Source: Bacillota bacterium (lineage in GTDB: Bacteria > Bacillota > Limnochordia > Darwinibacteriales > Darwinibacteriaceae). Taken from it: a DNA stretch of 20,608 bases. This document shows, one piece after another, positions 1 through 8,061 of the stretch. The notes under the pieces were generated by a model. The model made no database searches. It was not told where the DNA came from and saw only the letters and a list, made by a program, of their open reading frames with translations. The position numbers were made by a program, and so were the translations under genes. The DNA lies in NCBI GenBank assembly GCA_012518325.1, contig JAAYSR010000196.1, positions 1-20,608 of the forward strand. Direction: 5' to 3'. Positions within the stretch are counted from its first letter, which is position 1. Every line of letters begins with the position of its first letter.

Positions 1-1227
1 GTGTCCCCACCACAGCTGCCGGGAGATGCACCAGTCGCGTAAATTTTCCATCCAGCGGAGATAGTGCTTGGTGAAACGTTCAGGGATAAAGCGGATCTCG
101 CCGTTTTCCACCGCGGCAATTGCAGGTTTGGCCAAAGGCCCCATTTTCACGAACCATTGCTTCGATACAACCGGCTCCACAACCGTGCTGCAGCGGTAGC
201 AATGGCCAACCGCATGATCATGGTCCTCAACCTTCACCAAAAGGCCAAGTTCATTAAGATCCTGCACCACTTGCCTGCGTGCTTCATAGCGATCCAGACC
301 CGCGTATTTTCCAGCTTCCTCAGTCATCATTCCGTCGAGGCCGATGACCTGAACCTGTGGCAGATTGTGCCGCAAACCGATTTCAAAGTCGTTAGGGTCA
401 TGGGAGGGCGTGATCTTTACCATCCCTGTGCCAAACTCCTGATCCACGTAATCATCGGCGATAATCGGAACTGCGCGGTCAACCAAGGGCACAATAACTG
501 TCTGGCCCAAGAGGTGCGCATAGCGCTCATCTTCTGGGTTCACCGCCACCGCTGTGTCACCCAGGATGGTCTCCGGCCGTGTGGTGGCAACCTGGATAAA
601 GCCGCTGCCGTCGCTGTAAGGATATCTCACATGGTACAGCTTGCCCTGTTCATCCTCATGTTCCACTTCAATGTCAGACAGGGTCGTAGAACAGCTCGGA
701 CACCAGTTTACGCTGTAATTCCCTTGGTAAATCAGGCCTTTGTCAAACAGGCGCACAAAAACTTCACGGACAGCCCGGCTGCAGCCTTCGTCCATGGTAA
801 AGCGCTCCCTTTCCCAGTCCAGGGAAGCACCCAGCTTTTTCAGCTGATTGAGAATTTGACGGCCGTACTCGTCCTTCCAGGCCCAGGTGCGCTTGAGAAA
901 CTCCTCACGGCCGATTTCTTCCCGGGTCCTGCCTTCTGTAGCCCGGATATGCCCCTCTACTCTGGCCTGGGTGGCAATGCCTGCATGGTCTGTACCGGGA
1001 ACCCAGACCGTGTTGTAGCCCTGCATGCGCTTCCAGCGCACAAAAATGTCCTGCAGGGTATTGTCTAAAGCATGACCCATATGCAGCTGCCCCGTGATGT
1101 TCGGGGGCGGGATCACTACACAAAAGGGTTCCTTCTCCTTATCCACCTCTGCGCGGAAGAAGCCTTTCTCCTCCCAGTAGCTGTACCACTTGTCTTCAAC
1201 TTGCTTGGGATCATAGGTCTTGTTCAA
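1..1227 (-). CDS. valS: Valyl-tRNA synthetase, N-terminal 409 codons (runs off the left edge)
   Basis: Class I aminoacyl-tRNA synthetase that charges tRNA-Val with valine in the cytoplasm. The frame is open from 1227 to the edge. It shows the family N-terminus, the block PPPNITGQLHMGHAL with the HIGH-type signature HMGH at residues 49-52, VPGTDHAGIATQ shortly after, an NWCPSC segment at the start of the editing (CP1) region, ATTRPETILGDTAV inside it, and CISRQLWWGH as the last visible residues. KMSKS and the anticodon-binding domain lie outside the window. The start is TTG at 1227. There is no in-frame ATG near the N-terminus, and a Shine-Dalgarno AGGAG sits about 8 bases upstream. The gene is preceded by a T-box leader, so its expression should respond to uncharged tRNA-Val. 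Identity is very secure; only the 3' part is missing. Confidence 0.97.
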   Translation of the reverse strand, partial: MNKTYDPKQVEDKWYSYWEEKGFFRAEVDKEKEPFCVVIPPPNITGQLHMGHALDNTLQDIFVRWKRMQGYNTVWVPGTDHAGIATQARVEGHIRATEGRTREEIGREEFLKRTWAWKDEYGRQILNQLKKLGASLDWERERFTMDEGCSRAVREVFVRLFDKGLIYQGNYSVNWCPSCSTTLSDIEVEHEDEQGKLYHVRYPYSDGSGFIQVATTRPETILGDTAVAVNPEDERYAHLLGQTVIVPLVDRAVPIIADDYVDQEFGTGMVKITPSHDPNDFEIGLRHNLPQVQVIGLDGMMTEEAGKYAGLDRYEARRQVVQDLNELGLLVKVEDHDHAVGHCYRCSTVVEPVVSKQWFVKMGPLAKPAIAAVENGEIRFIPERFTKHYLRWMENLRDWCISRQLWWGH

Positions 1228-1244
1228 GATCGTCACTCCTCGCC

Positions 1245-1284
1245 AAAATAATAAAGGCTCTTCGTCTGATAAGGACGAAAAGCC
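1245..1284 (-). terminator. Regulated intrinsic terminator of the valS T-box
   Basis: On the minus strand, GGCTTTTCGTC (1284-1274) pairs with GACGAAGAGCC (1266-1256) around a 7-base loop, with one G-U pair. A T-rich tract (1255-1245) follows. The T-box sequence lies immediately upstream, so terminator and antiterminator should be alternative structures. It sits 17 bases before the valS start codon. Confidence 0.93.
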
Positions 1285-1500
1285 ATCGCGGTACCACCTT
1301 AATTCTCCCTGCCGCAGCAGGGAGCTCTCGAAGGTTATAACGGAACCACCGTCCTAGGCTACTCAACGCTTAAGGCACTTTTTCACATAGGAAGCTCCGG
1401 GGCGACTTCCAGGGCCATCTTCTTAGAAAGCTCGCAGCTCAAGGCTTTCCTCTCTGTAAGCGTAGACCGTGTACTACTCCCCATCAACGCCAATCTAAAT
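1245..1500 (-). promoter_or_regulatory. T-box leader (valine, specifier GUC) of valS
   Basis: Read on the minus strand, this 256-base untranslated stretch has the order of a T-box riboswitch. It begins with a Stem I carrying GGGGAGTAGTA and an AGAGAG element, followed by a likely specifier loop GGAA-GTC-GCC with the valine codon GUC at 1406-1404. A Stem III-like hairpin (CTCCCTGC/GCAGGGAG) lies at 1305-1324. The conserved T-box sequence GGTGGTACCGCG at 1298-1287 can pair with the tRNA acceptor end, and an intrinsic terminator follows. By family knowledge, uncharged tRNA-Val stabilises the antiterminator and lets valS be transcribed. The T-box sequence and terminator are unmistakable. The specifier assignment is by position and by agreement with the downstream gene. 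Confidence 0.95.
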
Positions 1501-1507
1501 TAAACTC

Positions 1508-1537
1508 ATCATACACCGCCGCGCGATCCTTTGTCAA
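1508..1537 (-). promoter_or_regulatory. Sigma-A type promoter of the valS leader
   Basis: A perfect -35 TTGACA (1537-1532) is followed after 18 bases by the near-consensus -10 TATGAT (1513-1508). This predicts transcription start near 1500, just ahead of T-box Stem I. The -35 hexamer shares bases with the TGA stop codon (1536-1534) of the upstream fur gene, so no intergenic space is spent on it. Confidence 0.9.
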
Positions 1538-1995
1538 GCGCCATTCGACTCCTGGTCGCTGCTGGCTCTGCATTCGCTGCACAGTCCGAAAAAGCGGAGA
1601 CAGTGATCTGTTACTTCAAAGCCAGTCTCTTCCGTAATGCGCTTTTCGACACTCTCGAGCAGATCGCTGTGAAACTCCCCAATCTTCCCGCACTTCTGGC
1701 AGATCAGATGATGGTGATAGTGCTTGTCTTCATCCCCCATCTTAATCTCATAGCGGCTTTGACCGTCTCCGTAATCAAAACGGTGGATAATCTCCAGCCT
1801 TTCCAGTAACTCCAGATTGCGGTAGACGGTAGCCAAACCGATCTCCGTATGCAGTCTCCTGGTGTGCATATAAACTTCTTCGGCTGACAAATGATCCTCG
1901 GCGTTGGCAATGAGCACATCCACAACAGCTTCCCGCTGCGGTGTCAGCCGGTAAGAGTTCTCCTCCAGCCGGGTGCGCACCCATTCCTTCAGCAT
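1534..1995 (-). CDS. fur: Ferric uptake regulator family protein (Fur)
   Basis: A 153-residue metal-dependent repressor of the Fur/PerR/Zur family. The N-terminal winged helix contains SYRLTPQREAVVDVL (residues 14-28) and the recognition-helix region EIGLATVYRNLELL (51-64). The C-terminal dimerisation half has the metal-binding HYHHH cluster (92-96) and two CxxC pairs (C99/C102, C139/C142) for structural zinc. From memory, the N-terminal half closely resembles Bacillus subtilis Fur, so iron-responsive Fur is preferred over PerR or Zur. Ligand choice cannot be proven from sequence alone. The start is ATG at 1995 with a GGGGGGTGG ribosome site. The gene begins 14 bases after the stop of the Lgt-like gene, so the two are probably cotranscribed. 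Its stop codon overlaps the valS promoter, and no terminator separates it from the T-box. Confidence 0.9.
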   Translation of the reverse strand: MLKEWVRTRLEENSYRLTPQREAVVDVLIANAEDHLSAEEVYMHTRRLHTEIGLATVYRNLELLERLEIIHRFDYGDGQSRYEIKMGDEDKHYHHHLICQKCGKIGEFHSDLLESVEKRITEETGFEVTDHCLRFFGLCSECRASSDQESNGA

Positions 1996-2009
1996 ACTGC
2001 CACCCCCCG

Positions 2010-2828
2010 TTAACTAAAACGCCAGTAAAAAAACCGAATCATCAGCAGGGCAACTCCCAAAACAGAGGCCAAATAGACCAGCCATGAACGCCAATCCGAC
2101 AAATCCAGCCGACGCCTGGAGTCGGTAAGGGGTGAACGCAAGTGCAAAAACAGCCATGCTAAGCCAAAGATTACAAAAGCAATGGTATACAGCCAAGGAT
2201 TTGTAGATTCGCCGAAAACCTCACGATATGACATCAAGATTCGCTGGGCCAGTGCACTTAAGGTCAAATAGCCAAGAAACAGCTGCCCGTCGTAGCGCAG
2301 ATTACGCCTCATGCGCCACAAAAAAGAGAAAATAACATAGTAAGTGATGGCAGAATACAGAGGCAGGGGATGCAGGACAAACTCACCGAGGTCGACCCCC
2401 CAGATACTGGTCGTCTCCCTCCCGAGAATGCTGGAGCCCAAATAGCCTAGAGACTGCATCAGCGCAACAGAAGGCACCACAGCATCCAAGAAGCAGGCAG
2501 GATTATCCACGTTGCTGAACATGAAATACACAGTGTAGATGCCGACGGCCACAAGTCCCCGGTACTCATCTAGTTGCACGCCTGAAAACAGGGTCCAGGG
2601 GTAGATGAACGTTCGCCAGCCGTAGAGCTGATAAACATGGCCGAACCGCCCCGCGATAACAAAGACTATTGCTGCCTGGACAATGAAGCGGTAGACAAAA
2701 TCAGAACCTAGGCCCTTGCGCTTCCCTTCACGCTGTGCCAGCAAACCCCCGATCAATAGCCCCAGTCCCAGCATGAAACCAAAGGAATAGACGGGTAGGT
2801 TAGCAAAGAAAAACATGACATTTTCCAT
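2010..2828 (-). CDS. Divergent prolipoprotein diacylglyceryl transferase (Lgt)-like membrane protein
   Basis: A 272-residue polytopic membrane protein with about seven hydrophobic segments, for example residues 13-30, 48-60, 92-104 and 214-230. The fold signals are those of the Lgt family: YSFGFMLGLGLLIGG near the N-terminus, a GLVAVGIY segment where Lgt has HGGLIG, LGYLGSSILG (127-136) where Lgt has the GRxGNFxNG signature, and HPLPLY (153-158) where Lgt has HPxQLYE. True Lgt transfers diacylglycerol from phosphatidylglycerol to the lipobox cysteine of prelipoproteins. Here the His, the signature Arg (now Tyr129), the Asn (Ser132) and the Glu after LY (Ser159) appear replaced by my eye alignment, so standard activity is doubtful. 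The ATG at 2828 is 20 bases after the expected start point of a sigma-H-like promoter. Family membership is likely; function is unknown. Confidence 0.72.
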   Translation of the reverse strand: MENVMFFFANLPVYSFGFMLGLGLLIGGLLAQREGKRKGLGSDFVYRFIVQAAIVFVIAGRFGHVYQLYGWRTFIYPWTLFSGVQLDEYRGLVAVGIYTVYFMFSNVDNPACFLDAVVPSVALMQSLGYLGSSILGRETTSIWGVDLGEFVLHPLPLYSAITYYVIFSFLWRMRRNLRYDGQLFLGYLTLSALAQRILMSYREVFGESTNPWLYTIAFVIFGLAWLFLHLRSPLTDSRRRLDLSDWRSWLVYLASVLGVALLMIRFFYWRFS

Positions 2829-2854
2829 CTCATGATTCCTGCCCTTCTACGCCC

Positions 2855-2883
2855 TAATTCCATATTTCAAAGGAAATTCCTGC
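2855..2883 (-). promoter_or_regulatory. Candidate sigma-H promoter of the Lgt-like gene
   Basis: On the minus strand GCAGGAATT (2883-2875), an 11-base spacer, then ATGGAATTA (2863-2855). This fits the known Bacillus/Clostridium sigma-H consensus (RnAGGAwWW, 11-12 bases, RnnGAATww) at every defined position. It lies in the 65-base gap between gatB and the Lgt-like gene, so the Lgt-like gene and fur could be switched on at the transition to stationary phase or sporulation. This rests on pattern matching only. Confidence 0.6.
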
Positions 2884-2893
2884 TATTGTTTGC

Positions 2894-4321
2894 TTAATCC
2901 GCCAGCTCGTCCCGGAGAAGTTGACTAACCGTTTCGGGGTCCGCTTTGCCTTGAGTAGCACGCATGACCTGGCCGACAAAAAAACCTAGCAATTTAGTCT
3001 CACCATTCTTGTAGCGTGCTGCAAGTTCTCTGTTGCCATCAAGGACTTCTGCCACCACCGGCTGCAGCGCTGCCGGATCCCCCACCACTTCCAGGCCCTT
3101 TTTCTCTACGATCTCCCTTGCTGACAGGCGGCAAGAAAAGAGTTCTTCGAGCACTGCCTTGGCCTGGTTCTGGCTGATTCGTCCTTCTGCCTGCAGCTGC
3201 AAAAGTTCTGCAAGCCGCTTGGCGGCCATATGCCCGTGTTCCCTGGCCAGGCGGGCATAATCGCCCATCAGGAAGTTCACGATGGACTTGTGCTCCAAAC
3301 CAATCTCAGCCAGCTCGAAGAAAAGATCGCCAAAGTCCCGGTAATTGACAAGGAAAGTCGCTTCATACCGGGACAGGCCGTACTCCTCCTCCAGGCGCTT
3401 GAGCCGCTCCAGGGGAAGCTCAGGAACTGAAACCTTGATTAGACTCACCCATGCTGGATCTAGGTTGAGGGGGGGCAGGTCGGGCTCGGGGAAAATGCGG
3501 TAATCGGGCGCATCACCTTTGGAACGCATGGTGATCGTCCTCCCTGCCCTCTCATCCCAGGTCCGGCTCTCCTGCCTGATGGCCTCGCCCCTGTCTAACA
3601 GCTTGCTCTGCCGGCGTTCCTCATATTCCAGCGCCTTCTCCAGTGCCCGGAAGGAGTTGAGGTTCTTAATCTCAACCTTGGTTCCTAACACGCTGCTGCC
3701 CGCCGGCTTGAGAGAGATGTTGGCATCACATCTCAGGGAGCCCTCCTCCATTTTCGTGTCGGAAACCCCGATGTAGTTCATAAGGAGCCTTAGCTGCTCC
3801 AAGAACAGCCTTGCTTGTCTTGGGGTGTGAATGTCGGGGGCAGTCACAATTTCGATCAGGGGGATACCGGCCCGGTTATAATCTACTAATGAATACTCAG
3901 AATCGACGATGGTAGGGCCGCTGTGAATCAGTTTGCCTGCTTCCTCTTCGAGATGAATGCGGGTGATCGCGGTGCGCACGAGCTGTTCATCCATGTAGTA
4001 CTCGAGGAAACCGTCTGTACACAGGGGAAAGGCATCCTGTGTGATCTGGAATGCCTTGGGCAAATCAGGATAAAAATAGTTTTTCCGGTCAAACCGGCTA
4101 AAAAAGTGAATCTGGCAGTTGAGGGCCAACCCTGCCTTGGTGGCGTATTCGACTGCCTTTTCATTAATTAGGGGCAAGGTGCCGGGCAGTCCTAAGCAGA
4201 CAGGACAACATTGGCTGTTTGGCGGAGCCCCGAAGGTCGTCTTGCAGCTGCACAAAAACTTACTCTCTGTCATCAGCGCCACATGGATTTCCAGACCGAT
4301 CACGGTATCATAGCTTGTCAC
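2894..4321 (-). CDS. gatB: Asp-tRNA(Asn)/Glu-tRNA(Gln) amidotransferase subunit B
   Basis: 475 residues, the normal GatB length. GatB is the kinase/tRNA-binding subunit of the GatCAB complex, which converts misacylated Glu-tRNA(Gln) and/or Asp-tRNA(Asn) to the correct Gln or Asn forms. Visible family marks are VIGLEIHVAL at the N-terminus, the cysteine-rich CCPVCLGLPGTLP near residues 38-50, FYPDLPKAFQI, YNRAGIPLIEIVTAPD in the catalytic cradle, and an all-helical YqeY-like tail from about residue 330. The start is GTG at 4321 behind AGGGGGAAG, 14 bases inside the gatA 3' end, so translation is probably coupled. It is last in the pcrA-ligA-gatCAB run; the next gene has its own candidate promoter. 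Confidence 0.97.
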   Translation of the reverse strand: MTSYDTVIGLEIHVALMTESKFLCSCKTTFGAPPNSQCCPVCLGLPGTLPLINEKAVEYATKAGLALNCQIHFFSRFDRKNYFYPDLPKAFQITQDAFPLCTDGFLEYYMDEQLVRTAITRIHLEEEAGKLIHSGPTIVDSEYSLVDYNRAGIPLIEIVTAPDIHTPRQARLFLEQLRLLMNYIGVSDTKMEEGSLRCDANISLKPAGSSVLGTKVEIKNLNSFRALEKALEYEERRQSKLLDRGEAIRQESRTWDERAGRTITMRSKGDAPDYRIFPEPDLPPLNLDPAWVSLIKVSVPELPLERLKRLEEEYGLSRYEATFLVNYRDFGDLFFELAEIGLEHKSIVNFLMGDYARLAREHGHMAAKRLAELLQLQAEGRISQNQAKAVLEELFSCRLSAREIVEKKGLEVVGDPAALQPVVAEVLDGNRELAARYKNGETKLLGFFVGQVMRATQGKADPETVSQLLRDELAD

Positions 4322-5747
4322 TGAACACTTCCCCCTCTACACCAACATGATTCTCTACCAGTCGGGCTACCCTAAACAGCAGCTCCTCTTGAAAATGGCC
4401 ACCCATGATCTGCATGCCAAGGGGAAGGCCCCGGGAGTCCCTGCCGCAAGGAACGTTCAGAGCTGGAATTCCGCACAAGTTGGCCATGGCGGTAAACAGA
4501 TCGGAAAGATACATTTCCAGGGGGCTTTGTTTAGCCCCAATCCTAAAGGCAGTACTGGGGGTGGTCGGGGTGATGATCACATCAACCTGCTTGAATGCTT
4601 CCAGCACATCCTGCCTGATTAACGTGCGAACTTTCTGCGCCTGTTCATAATATGCCCCGTACTGTCTTGCGCTCAGTACATAAGTGCCCAGCATAATGCG
4701 GCGTTTTACTTCAGCGCCGAAGCCTGCCGAACGGCTCCTGGCAAACATCGTGTTGGAATCTTCCGCCGGGATGCGGACTCCGTACCGCACTCCGTCGTAG
4801 CGGGCAAGACTTGAGCTTGCTTCCGCTGTCACCAATGTCAGGTATGTATCAATGGCGTACTCATTTGTCGCTAGGGAAATCGGCACAAGTTCAGCACCCC
4901 AGCCTTCCAGGGCGTTGAGGCAGTCCCTCACCGCTCCTTCGACTTCAGGGCTGATGCCCTCGCCGAAAAACTCTTCAGGAACTCCAATTTTCAGGCCCTT
5001 GACAAAGGATTCGTCCCAGTCGGGAATCGAAAATTCCCGGGCATCGGACGAAGTGGCGTCCTTAGGATCAGGTCCTGCGATCAGCGAGAACAAGAGAGCC
5101 GCATCTTCCACCGTCCTGGCCAAGGGCCCGACATGGTCCAGGGACGGAGCCAGCGCAACAACTCCGTAGCGCGACACCCATCCGTAGGTGGGCTTCAGGC
5201 CCACGACACCGCAAAATGAAGCAGGCTGCCTGATTGAACCGCCAGTGTCAGTACCCAGAGACCAGGGCACTTCTCCCGCGGCCACAGCCGCCGCCGATCC
5301 TCCGCTCGATCCGCCGGAGACCCGTTCATGGTCATGGGGATTGCAGGTTACACCATAGGCAGAATACTCTGTAGAGGAGCCCATGGCAAACTCATCAAGA
5401 TTCGTTTTGCCAATAATGGACAGACCCACGTCTTTCAGTCTGCTCACAACCTCAGCATCGAACAAGGGAACATAATTAGCCAAAAAACGAGAGGCACAGG
5501 TGGTTTTTAGACCCTTGGTGGAAATGTTGTCCTTGACTGCAATAGGGATCCCGTCCCAGGGTGACAGCGCCTGCCCCTCCCTGCGTCGCCGATCAGAGGC
5601 CTTGGCCTGGGCCAGCGCCCCCTCTGCGTCAACGGTAATAAACGCGTTAAGGACAGGTTCCTGCTTGGAAATCTCAGCCAAGTAGTGTTCCACAACCTCT
5701 GTGCTTGAAATCTGCCTGGTTTCTAATAAATGGGCTAGTCTTCTCAT
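4308..5747 (-). CDS. gatA: Asp-tRNA(Asn)/Glu-tRNA(Gln) amidotransferase subunit A (amidase)
   Basis: 479-residue amidase-signature enzyme that releases ammonia from glutamine for the GatCAB transamidation. The Ser-cisSer-Lys triad is visible and spaced as in characterised GatA: Lys72 in AVKDN, Ser147 in the glycine/serine run GGSSGGS, and Ser171 in DTGGSIRQPA. The length is normal and the frame intact. Its ATG overlaps the gatC stop by four bases (ATGA), and its own stop overlaps the start of gatB by 14 bases, a tightly coupled C-A-B order that should give equal amounts of the three subunits. The presence of GatCAB indicates that the cell makes Gln-tRNA and/or Asn-tRNA by the indirect route, as most Firmicutes do. 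Confidence 0.98.
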   Translation of the reverse strand: MRRLAHLLETRQISSTEVVEHYLAEISKQEPVLNAFITVDAEGALAQAKASDRRRREGQALSPWDGIPIAVKDNISTKGLKTTCASRFLANYVPLFDAEVVSRLKDVGLSIIGKTNLDEFAMGSSTEYSAYGVTCNPHDHERVSGGSSGGSAAAVAAGEVPWSLGTDTGGSIRQPASFCGVVGLKPTYGWVSRYGVVALAPSLDHVGPLARTVEDAALLFSLIAGPDPKDATSSDAREFSIPDWDESFVKGLKIGVPEEFFGEGISPEVEGAVRDCLNALEGWGAELVPISLATNEYAIDTYLTLVTAEASSSLARYDGVRYGVRIPAEDSNTMFARSRSAGFGAEVKRRIMLGTYVLSARQYGAYYEQAQKVRTLIRQDVLEAFKQVDVIITPTTPSTAFRIGAKQSPLEMYLSDLFTAMANLCGIPALNVPCGRDSRGLPLGMQIMGGHFQEELLFRVARLVENHVGVEGEVFSDKL

Positions 5748-6040
5748 TCCTGTTCCTCCACAATGCGGGGGACTTTGAAGAAACCGTCCATCGCCTCCGG
5801 CGCCGCAGACAGTATTTCTGCCTGGGGAAGGCTTTCACCCACCGCGTCTTTGCGAAGCTCATGGGTCATGGCAACGGCATGGCTCGTCCCCTCAACTGCC
5901 GAAACATCAACCTGCTGCAGCTTTTGCCCTGATGACAGAAAGCTCGTCAAATCCTTCTGGTACTGATCGATTTCACGGTCGCTGAGTTCCAGGCGGGCAA
6001 GTCTGGCCATGCGCATCACTTCTTGGCGATCAATCAACAC
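5744..6040 (-). CDS. gatC: Asp-tRNA(Asn)/Glu-tRNA(Gln) amidotransferase subunit C
   Basis: Small subunit of about 98 residues that wraps between GatA and GatB and stabilises the complex. After the start it reads LIDRQEVMRMARLARLEL, the standard GatC N-terminal helix, and it ends with the conserved FKVPRIVEEQE tail. No ATG lies at the expected N-terminus. I choose GTG at 6040, with GGGAGAGG 5 bases upstream; TTG at 6037 is an equally possible neighbour. The open frame continues upstream to an ATG at 6133, but that extension lies inside ligA and does not resemble GatC. The start overlaps the ligA 3' end by 11 bases and the stop overlaps gatA by 4. Confidence 0.93.
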   Translation of the reverse strand: MLIDRQEVMRMARLARLELSDREIDQYQKDLTSFLSSGQKLQQVDVSAVEGTSHAVAMTHELRKDAVGESLPQAEILSAAPEAMDGFFKVPRIVEEQE

Positions 6041-8045
6041 TGACACCTCTCCCTTCCAACAGTTCCAACAATTCTGCTTCCGTAAGAACCGGTATGCCCA
6101 GTTCATTGGCTTTAGCAAGCTTGGACCCGGCACCGGGCCCAGCCACGAGGTAGCTGGTTTGCCTGCTTACGCCAGAGGTGACATTGGCACCTAAACTGCG
6201 CAGTAAATCTTCGATAGCAGACCTGGTAAACCCTTCTAAGCGGCCGGTGACCACAAATGTCAGGCCAGCCAGGACCTCGCCCTGCTCTGAGGCTGAATCA
6301 GAATCCTCAGAAGCCAGAAGGCCCTCAGCCAAAAGTCCCGCCACCAGCTCCCGGTTCTCGGGATCCGCAAAATAATCGAGAATGGATTGGGCGATCTTCT
6401 CTCCAACTCCGGGAATCTGCAGCAGTTCTTCTTTACTGAATGCCATAAGGCTTGCAAAGTCTTTCGCAGCCGCTGCTACCTCCCGGGCTGCTTCAGCCCC
6501 TACCAGCCGGATGCCGAGGCCGAAAAGAACGCGGGAAAAGGGCTGCTCCTTGCTTTGTTCAATGGCTGCCAGTAGGTTGTCTGCAGACTTTTCGCCAAAA
6601 CGATCCAGCTGCAAAAGGTCTTCTTTTTTCAGTCTGTAGAAGTCCACGGGGCTCGTTACTAAACCAGCCTCCACCAACTGAATCACGCTGGCAGGCCCCA
6701 GTCCCTCAATATCCATGGCTCCCTTGGAGGCAAAGTGGATCAGCTTTTCTATGCGCTGGGCGGGGCAGCGTCCGTTGACACAGCGGGTGACCGCCTCACC
6801 GGGCTCCCGCACCACTTTACTGCCGCAGGCTGGGCACTCAGCCGGCATCTGGAAGGGAACCTCGCTTCCGTCACGCCGCTCAGGCAGAGAGCGCACAATT
6901 TCCGGAATGACATCCCCCGCCTTCTGCAGCACAACATAGTCTCCGATGCGGATATCCCTCTCCCGCACAATGTCTTCGTTATGCAAGGTGGCCCGGCTCA
7001 CAGTAGATCCCGCCACGAAAACCGGTTCAAGCTCGGCCAGGGGAGTTAAAGCTCCAGTGCGCCCAACCTGTACGTCAATGTTTACTACTTTGGTGATCAC
7101 CTGTTCTGCCGGGAACTTATAGGCCATCGCCCACCTGGGGCTCCTGGCAGTTGTGCCTAGGGCCCTTTGGGCTGCCAGTTCATTTACCTTCACAACCACG
7201 CCGTCAATGTCGTAGTGCAGACTGTCACGCCGGCTCTTTTCCTGCCACTGCCGTATGAAGTCCAGCACTTCCGAGATGTCCCGACAGATTTTGGCATGGG
7301 GATTGGTGCGCAGGCCAAGGCGGCTCAGGTACGCCAGGGCTTCCCCCTGAGTCTCAATTTGAGGGGCAGTATGAGTTCCCACACCAAAGAGAAAGATGTC
7401 CAGGGGCCTTCCTGCCGTTACCCTGGGATCCAGCTGCCGCAAAGATCCTGCTGCCGCATTGCGCGGATTCGCAAAGACGGGCTCGCCCAAGCGCCTGCGC
7501 TCGTCATTCAGGATCTCAAAATGCTTGCGGTTAATGAAAACCTCGCCCCGCACGTTAATGGACACTGGCTCATTGAGCCGCAACGGCAGAGAACGGATTG
7601 TCCGCAGGTTCAGGGTGATGTCTTCACCCACCAGACCGTCTCCCCGGGTTGCTCCCCGAACGAACACTCCCTCCTCATAGTCCAATGAAACAGAAAGTCC
7701 ATCAATCTTAAGTTCGCAGACATAGCTGACTGGAGCAGCAAGCTGTTTGCGCACCCTTTCGTCAAAGGCCCGAAGCTCATCCTCTGAAAAGGCATTGCTC
7801 AGCCCCATTAAGGGCTGGCTGTGGCTGACCTGGGCAAACTTTTCGCTTGGGGTATGACCTACCCTTTGCGTAGGTGAATCGGGGGTAATCAGCTCCGGAT
7901 ACTGAGCTTCCAGATCCTCCAGCTCCCGCAAAAGGCGGTCGTATTCCTCGTCTGTAATGCTAGGCTCATCTAACACATAGTAGCGGTAATTATGCAGCCT
8001 GATGGCTGAACGCAGCTCTGCTATCCTTTTCTGAATGCGGTCCAT
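6030..8045 (-). CDS. ligA: NAD-dependent DNA ligase LigA
   Basis: 671-residue NAD+-dependent ligase that seals nicks in replication and repair. Domains in order: NAD-binding Ia domain with YYVLDEPSITDEEYDRL (22-38), adenylation domain with nucleophile Lys113 in KIDG, OB fold with VGRTGALTPLA (328-338), a four-cysteine zinc finger (C404, C407, C422, C427), helix-hairpin-helix repeats, and a C-terminal BRCT domain from about 590. All parts are present and the length is typical. The start is ATG at 8045 with a GGGGAGGG ribosome site, 16 bases after the pcrA stop. The pcrA-ligA pairing is common in Firmicutes and joins helicase and ligase in one transcript. Confidence 0.98.
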   Translation of the reverse strand: MDRIQKRIAELRSAIRLHNYRYYVLDEPSITDEEYDRLLRELEDLEAQYPELITPDSPTQRVGHTPSEKFAQVSHSQPLMGLSNAFSEDELRAFDERVRKQLAAPVSYVCELKIDGLSVSLDYEEGVFVRGATRGDGLVGEDITLNLRTIRSLPLRLNEPVSINVRGEVFINRKHFEILNDERRRLGEPVFANPRNAAAGSLRQLDPRVTAGRPLDIFLFGVGTHTAPQIETQGEALAYLSRLGLRTNPHAKICRDISEVLDFIRQWQEKSRRDSLHYDIDGVVVKVNELAAQRALGTTARSPRWAMAYKFPAEQVITKVVNIDVQVGRTGALTPLAELEPVFVAGSTVSRATLHNEDIVRERDIRIGDYVVLQKAGDVIPEIVRSLPERRDGSEVPFQMPAECPACGSKVVREPGEAVTRCVNGRCPAQRIEKLIHFASKGAMDIEGLGPASVIQLVEAGLVTSPVDFYRLKKEDLLQLDRFGEKSADNLLAAIEQSKEQPFSRVLFGLGIRLVGAEAAREVAAAAKDFASLMAFSKEELLQIPGVGEKIAQSILDYFADPENRELVAGLLAEGLLASEDSDSASEQGEVLAGLTFVVTGRLEGFTRSAIEDLLRSLGANVTSGVSRQTSYLVAGPGAGSKLAKANELGIPVLTEAELLELLEGRGVSVD

Positions 8046-8061
8046 GAACCAGCCCTCCCCG

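Noticed and set aside
64..1068. Long plus-strand open frame (334 codons)
   Set aside because: It lies entirely antisense to valS, whose minus-strand product is unmistakable; the plus-strand product resembles nothing I know and has no ribosome site of note.
6041..6133. N-terminal extension of gatC to ATG 6133 (129 residues in total)
   Set aside because: The extra residues fall within the ligA BRCT coding region, do not resemble GatC and have no suitable ribosome site. GTG 6040 or TTG 6037 gives the family N-terminus.
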